The position numbers were made by a program, and so were the translations under genes. From an uncultured archaeon (GTDB lineage: Archaea; Halobacteriota; Methanosarcinia; Methanosarcinales; Methanoperedenaceae): a DNA stretch of 64,000 nucleotides. The stretch lies in NCBI GenBank assembly GCA_902386135.1, contig CABMIB010000103.1:1-64000 (forward strand), written 5' to 3'. The notes below the pieces were generated by a model. That model did no database searches and was not told the origin of the DNA. It was given only the letters and a program-made list of their open reading frames with translations. Positions 60,050 through 64,000 of the stretch are shown piece after piece; the stretch's first letter is position 1; each line of letters starts with the position of its first letter.

Positions 60050-60550
60050 ATGAACCTAAAGCAACTTCTAATAGTCCATAAAGAAAAGTTCAGGAGGAAT
60101 TTCATCAATGCGCTTGCAAAGGCGAATTCACTTACCCCTGAACAGGTACAGGCCGAGTATAAAGACACGGTCGAGGAGTATGTTCAGGATAAATACAGGC
60201 CGGTAGAGCAGCTTATCGACAGGATAATCAAAATCGGGCGCCCTGTGCTTCTCAACATACGGCGCGACAGGTTAAGGGACGATAAATGCAAGCTCTGTGA
60301 GGGGAACCAGCCCAACATAGATGAAATTGCAAAAAAATACCAGGACAGGATTGAGGTCATCGAGGTCGCTGAAGACAGGCCTGAGGGGGGAGCGCTTTAC
60401 CATATCATTTTTCAAGAAGAGGCAGAGGAAAAGAAACTTCCCCTGGTTGCTGTGATGAATAAGGGGAGCATCCTGAAATTCTGGGCTGGCAAGACCGTGG
60501 AGCCTGCGGTGATCGAGATGTATATTAAGAAAATTTTAGGGGAAAGATAA
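60050..60550 (+). CDS. Thioredoxin-like fold protein with CxxC
   Basis: The N-terminal 60 residues are helical (KEKFRRNFINALAKANSLTP). The rest looks like a thioredoxin fold: GRPVLLNIRRDRLRDDKCKLCEGNQPNIDEIAKKY places CKLC where the active site is expected, and LPLVAVMNKGSILKFWAGKTVEPAVIEMYI matches the cis-Pro strand and last helix. It is a 166-residue cytosolic protein, not recognised as a named family. It converges with the ATPase operon. Confidence 0.65.
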   Translation: MNLKQLLIVHKEKFRRNFINALAKANSLTPEQVQAEYKDTVEEYVQDKYRPVEQLIDRIIKIGRPVLLNIRRDRLRDDKCKLCEGNQPNIDEIAKKYQDRIEVIEVAEDRPEGGALYHIIFQEEAEEKKLPLVAVMNKGSILKFWAGKTVEPAVIEMYIKKILGER

Positions 60551-60558
60551 TATAAGAA

Positions 60559-61179
60559 TTATCCCTTTATCCTCTTCAACCTGAACGTATTCTCCCTTTC
60601 CATTTCCTCAAGCCTCAGCACAATAAAGTCCTTCGCCTCAGTAAGCTCAGGGATGACCTTGAATTCAAGCGCATTCACCCTGCGCTTCGTTTTCTCTATA
60701 TCATCAAGCAGCTTCTTCATCGTCGTCTCTATCTCTGCTGCAAGGATGAGCTTCTCAACAAGGATCTCATAAGCATCCACTGCCTCATCGATGCGGGAGC
60801 TTGTGCCTATTATGCCGTAACCGTGTTCGTTCAGTTTCTTATGGACGCTTGAAGCCTCGATCTTAGGAACAACGACACCCATCACGTTCTTGCTTTCAAG
60901 TTCCAGTTTTGGCGTATCCTTGAGAGCAAAGGCTGTGGATCTCACTACCACTGCGCCTTCCACGGATTTGGCGATAGCGAGCTTCTGTGAAGCGACGGTG
61001 AATTGCTTCTCCACTTCCGCCCTCACGTCCTTTGCTTTCTCAAGTATTGCGAAAAGCTCAAGTATCAGGCCATCGCGCTTCATCTTAAGAAGCTTGTGTC
61101 CGCTCTGGCTCAGCTTGATCTTCTTCTTGAGTTCGATAAGCTCAGAACGTGTGGGTTTTATATTGTCCTTGATAGCCAT
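60559..61179 (-). CDS. atpD: A-type ATP synthase subunit D
   Basis: Subunit D is the central rotor shaft of the archaeal A1Ao ATP synthase. The 206-residue protein is two long helices: IKPTRSELIELKKKIKLSQSGHKLLKMKRDGLILELF at the start (family motif PTRxxLxxLKxxLxxAxxGhkLLKxKRD) and RRVNALEFKVIPELTEAKDFIVLRLEEMERE at the end. It is six bases after atpB, in the order A-B-D usual for archaea. Confidence 0.95.
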   Translation of the reverse strand: MAIKDNIKPTRSELIELKKKIKLSQSGHKLLKMKRDGLILELFAILEKAKDVRAEVEKQFTVASQKLAIAKSVEGAVVVRSTAFALKDTPKLELESKNVMGVVVPKIEASSVHKKLNEHGYGIIGTSSRIDEAVDAYEILVEKLILAAEIETTMKKLLDDIEKTKRRVNALEFKVIPELTEAKDFIVLRLEEMERENTFRLKRIKG

Positions 61180-61185
61180 ATACCC

Positions 61186-62577
61186 TTACTTTCCTTCCTG
61201 CTTTCCCTTATGAGCCGGGTGATATTTCTGGATGTACTTGTTATCTATCCTTGTGAGCTGTGCTTCAGGCAGTGAAGACAGGAGTTCCCAGCCAAGGTCG
61301 AGGGTCGTTTCAATATCCCTGTTCTCGTCCACGCCCTGACGGACGAACCTGTCCTCGAACATATCGGCGAACTCAAGGAATTTCTTATCCCTGTCCGAGA
61401 GAGCATCCTTGCCTACGATGGCTACAAGTCCTCTCAGATCCTTGCCTTCTGCATAGGCCGCATATAGCTGGTCTGAGACCGACTTGTGGTCTTCCCTTGT
61501 CCTGGTCGCTCCTATGCCTGAGTTCATCAGCCTTGAGAGTGATGGAAGTACATTGACTGGCGGATAGATGCCTTTCCTGTGCAATTCCCTTGATATAACG
61601 ATCTGCCCCTCGGTAATATATCCTGAAAGATCGGGGATCGGATGCGTGATATCATCGCCAGGCATGGATAATATGGAGAATTGTGTGACCGAGCCTTTTC
61701 TTCCTTTAACGACGCCTGCGCGTTCGTACAACGAAGCCAGGTCTGTGTACATGTATCCGGGATACCCGCGCCTGCCGGGCACTTCTTCTCTTGCTGCGCC
61801 CATCTGGCGAAGCGCTTCGCAGTAGTTCGTGATATCGGTCAGGATAACGAGCACATGCATGTCGTGTTCATATGCAAGGTACTCGGCTGCTGTAAGTGCA
61901 AGCCTCGGCGTGATAAGCCGCTCCACAGCCGGGTCGTCTGCCAGGTTAAGGAACACAACAGCCCGCTCAAGAGCGCCTGTGCGTTCAAAGTCGCGCATGA
62001 AATACTGTGCCTCTTCATTGGTAATGCCCATTGCGGCAAACACCACTGCGAACTGCTCATCAGAACCCCTGACCCTTGCCTGCCTGGCTATCTGAAGCGC
62101 AATCTCGTTATGCGGCAGACCCGAGCCTGAGAATATGGGAAGCTTCTGGCCCCTGACCAGCGTGTTCATCCCGTCGATGGTGGAGATGCCTGTCTGGATG
62201 AATTCTTTTGGCGGAAGGCGGGCATAAGGGTTAATAGCTGCGCCCGTTATTTCAAGCCTGTCCTCGGGCACAATGCGAGGTCCGCCATCCAGCGGCTCAC
62301 CCGAGCCTGAGAGTATCCTGCCGAGCAGGTCTATCGAGACCGGGAGTTTGATTGTTTCGCCTGTGAATCTGACACTGGACTCTTTATTAAGTCCTCCGGC
62401 ACCTTCGAATACCTGGATAACTACGATATCTTCAGAGGTATCAAGTACCTGTCCTCTTTTGCTACTGCCGTCAGGGAGGGTAATATGCACCAGTTCGTTG
62501 TATCCGACAGGTTCCGTCTTCTCGACAAAGATAAGAGGTCCTGCAATTTCTCTGATCGTCTTGTACTCTTTAGTCAT
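61186..62577 (-). CDS. atpB: A-type ATP synthase subunit B
   Basis: The non-catalytic B subunit alternates with A in the hexamer. It has the N-terminal barrel ([20 protein letters not shown]), the degenerate P-loop region [18 protein letters not shown] that lacks [45 protein letters not shown], and [13 protein letters not shown]. Length 463 is normal. It starts one base after the atpA stop. Confidence 0.97.
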   Translation of the reverse strand: MTKEYKTIREIAGPLIFVEKTEPVGYNELVHITLPDGSSKRGQVLDTSEDIVVIQVFEGAGGLNKESSVRFTGETIKLPVSIDLLGRILSGSGEPLDGGPRIVPEDRLEITGAAINPYARLPPKEFIQTGISTIDGMNTLVRGQKLPIFSGSGLPHNEIALQIARQARVRGSDEQFAVVFAAMGITNEEAQYFMRDFERTGALERAVVFLNLADDPAVERLITPRLALTAAEYLAYEHDMHVLVILTDITNYCEALRQMGAAREEVPGRRGYPGYMYTDLASLYERAGVVKGRKGSVTQFSILSMPGDDITHPIPDLSGYITEGQIVISRELHRKGIYPPVNVLPSLSRLMNSGIGATRTREDHKSVSDQLYAAYAEGKDLRGLVAIVGKDALSDRDKKFLEFADMFEDRFVRQGVDENRDIETTLDLGWELLSSLPEAQLTRIDNKYIQKYHPAHKGKQEGK

Positions 62578-62578
62578 G

Positions 62579-64000
62579 TTACTTCCCCCTCAGATTGCCA
62601 AACTCTTCTTCCATGCTCTTTGTAACCACGCCGAGCGCTGAGTCAAAGTCCTTCTCGAATTTGACTTTTGCAAGGGCGTCTTTTGATTTTAATTTCATGA
62701 TGTCTTCAACAGCGGCTCCGCTTTCAAGTGCGGACTGGGCTTTATTGCCCCATATTGTGATGGCTTTCAGCAGCTTGTACTGCTTGTCCATGGGACAGTA
62801 TGTATCAACATCATGGTACGCGTTCTGCTGCAGGAAATATTCCCGTATCATCCTTGCGATCTCAAGTGTCAGCTGCTGGTCTTCCGGGAGTGCATCCGAA
62901 CCCACAAGTTGCACGATTTCCTGAAGTTCAGCTTCTTTCTGGAGCAACTCCATTGCGTCGTCCCTTAACTTTGACCATTCGACAGATACGTTTTCGCTGT
63001 ACCAGTCACCCAGTGCCTTTGTATACAATGAATAACTGTTGAGCCAGTTTATTGCCGGGAAATGCCGCCTCTGGGCAAGTTTCGCATCAAGTGCCCAGAA
63101 TACCTTGACGATACGGAGCGTGTTCTGGGTAACAGGTTCTGAGAAGTCACCGCCCGGGGGCGAGACCGCTCCGATGACCGTGATAGAACCCTCTCTTCCG
63201 CTGAGGGCATTCACTTTACCTGCGCGCTCGTAGAATTCAGATAGTCTTGCTGCAAGATAAGCGGGATAACCTTCTTCGCCGGGCATCTCTTCAAGACGTG
63301 ATGAGATCTCCCTCATTGCTTCTGCCCATCTTGAAGTTGAGTCTGCCATCAGGGATACGTCATAACCCATATCCCTGTAATATTCGGCTATGGTAATGCC
63401 TGTATAAACCGATGCTTCCCTGGCTGCAACTGGCATGTTAGAGGTATTTGCGATAAGTACTGTTCTCTCCATTAGAGGTCTCCCGGTTTTCGGGTCCTCA
63501 AGTTCGGGGAATTCGTTCAGGACATCCGCCATTTCGTTGCCCCGCTCACCGCATCCGATGTACACCACGATCTCGGTGTCGCTCCATTTTGCGAGCTGCT
63601 GCTGGGTAACTGTTTTCCCGCTCCCGAAAGGACCGGGGATGGCTGCTGTTCCGCCTTTTGCTACAGGGAAAAGGCCGTCAAGGATTCTCTGGCCTGTTAT
63701 CAGCGGTTTATTCGGCATTAATTTCTTGCTGACCGGTCTTGGCTTCCTGACAGGCCATTTCTGCATCATCGTGAGTTCTTTTCCGTCGCTGAGGGTGCAT
63801 ACGACATCATCGACCTTGAATTTGCCAGCTTTAATTTCGGCGACTGTGCCTGAAACATTTGGTGGTACCATTATCCTCTGCTGGATGTTCTGCGTTTCCT
63901 GGACAGTTCCTATTATATTGCCGGCGTTTACTTTGTCTCCCTTCTTCACCGTTGGTACAAAGTCCCATTCCTTTTCGCGGGAAAGACCGTTTGCAGATAC
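62579..64000 (-). CDS. atpA: A-type ATP synthase subunit A, N-terminus cut by window edge
   Basis: The catalytic A subunit has the Walker [13 protein letters not shown], the [21 protein letters not shown] region and [29 protein letters not shown]. About 474 C-terminal codons are in the window; the frame stays open to the edge, and roughly the first 100 residues of the usual 580 are missing. The bulge domain ([18 protein letters not shown]) is the first part seen. Order A-B-D matches the archaeal operon; the membrane genes should lie beyond the window. Confidence 0.96.
   Translation of the reverse strand, partial: VSANGLSREKEWDFVPTVKKGDKVNAGNIIGTVQETQNIQQRIMVPPNVSGTVAEIKAGKFKVDDVVCTLSDGKELTMMQKWPVRKPRPVSKKLMPNKPLITGQRILDGLFPVAKGGTAAIPGPFGSGKTVTQQQLAKWSDTEIVVYIGCGERGNEMADVLNEFPELEDPKTGRPLMERTVLIANTSNMPVAAREASVYTGITIAEYYRDMGYDVSLMADSTSRWAEAMREISSRLEEMPGEEGYPAYLAARLSEFYERAGKVNALSGREGSITVIGAVSPPGGDFSEPVTQNTLRIVKVFWALDAKLAQRRHFPAINWLNSYSLYTKALGDWYSENVSVEWSKLRDDAMELLQKEAELQEIVQLVGSDALPEDQQLTLEIARMIREYFLQQNAYHDVDTYCPMDKQYKLLKAITIWGNKAQSALESGAAVEDIMKLKSKDALAKVKFEKDFDSALGVVTKSMEEEFGNLRGK

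Overview
The window looks like chromosomal DNA of a cytochrome-containing methanogen or methane-oxidising archaeon of the Methanosarcinales/ANME-2 type. Seen in the sequence: formylmethanofuran:H4MPT formyltransferase (ftr), a membrane-bound heterodisulfide reductase pair (hdrE-hdrD), a CfbB/CbiA-type a,c-diamide synthase (coenzyme F430 or B12), chromosomal protein MC1, an archaeal A1 ATPase cluster (subunits A, B, D), archaeal small families (UPF0216, UPF0248, UPF0058, DUF2769, DUF2298) and ribosome binding sites of the GGAGGTGAT type. The closest lineage (for example ANME-2d) is inference; no rRNA or tRNA gene was seen that would settle it.

Layout. 1-12 kb: a truncated DUF2298 membrane protein, cfbB, a DUF2769/FMN glutamate-synthase-like pair, a divergent CysRS-like gene, an FAD-oxidoreductase/ABC-exporter operon, a kinase-like gene and exported proteins of unknown role. 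12-21 kb: a type I restriction-modification island (hsdM, a 40-codon coupled ORF, hsdS, a DUF4143-type ATPase on the other strand, hsdR) carrying short dispersed repeats and an 80-bp hairpin. 21-30 kb: small regulators and membrane proteins, a radical SAM protein, hdrED, then a stretch of small proteins ending with MC1 and a 21-residue Cys-rich peptide ORF. 30-41 kb: rhodanese lipoprotein, pyrK-pyrD, uvrC, a histidine kinase coupled to a domain-swapped solute-binding protein, and uvrA broken by one in-frame TAA. 41-43 kb: a degenerate patch with a RelE-type toxin-antitoxin pair, an ORF interrupted by TAA, and a piece of IS3-type transposase between parts of membrane-protein genes. 43-55 kb: nfi, nitroreductase, hypB, kbl/tdh (threonine to glycine plus acetyl-CoA), ftr, an FMN split-barrel/methyltransferase operon, a redox operon (ArsR regulator, small membrane protein, CxxC oxidoreductase), a Met/Gly-rich exported protein and thioredoxin reductase. 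55-64 kb: a single-chain restriction-modification enzyme, a TauE-type permease, a thioredoxin-like protein and the ATPase genes running off the window.

The observations I rate highest are: (1) the substrate-binding protein at 37014-38054 has its two halves in reversed order, cut at the same beta-strand, and is translationally coupled to a Cache-domain histidine kinase; (2) several genes can only reach their conserved N-terminus from AUU, AUA or ACG codons that sit at normal distance from a Shine-Dalgarno sequence; (3) uvrA and a nearby small gene each carry an in-frame TAA; (4) three related classes of 9-bp-periodic palindromic repeats recur between genes; (5) a 21-residue Cys-rich peptide ORF has one of the strongest ribosome binding sites in the window.
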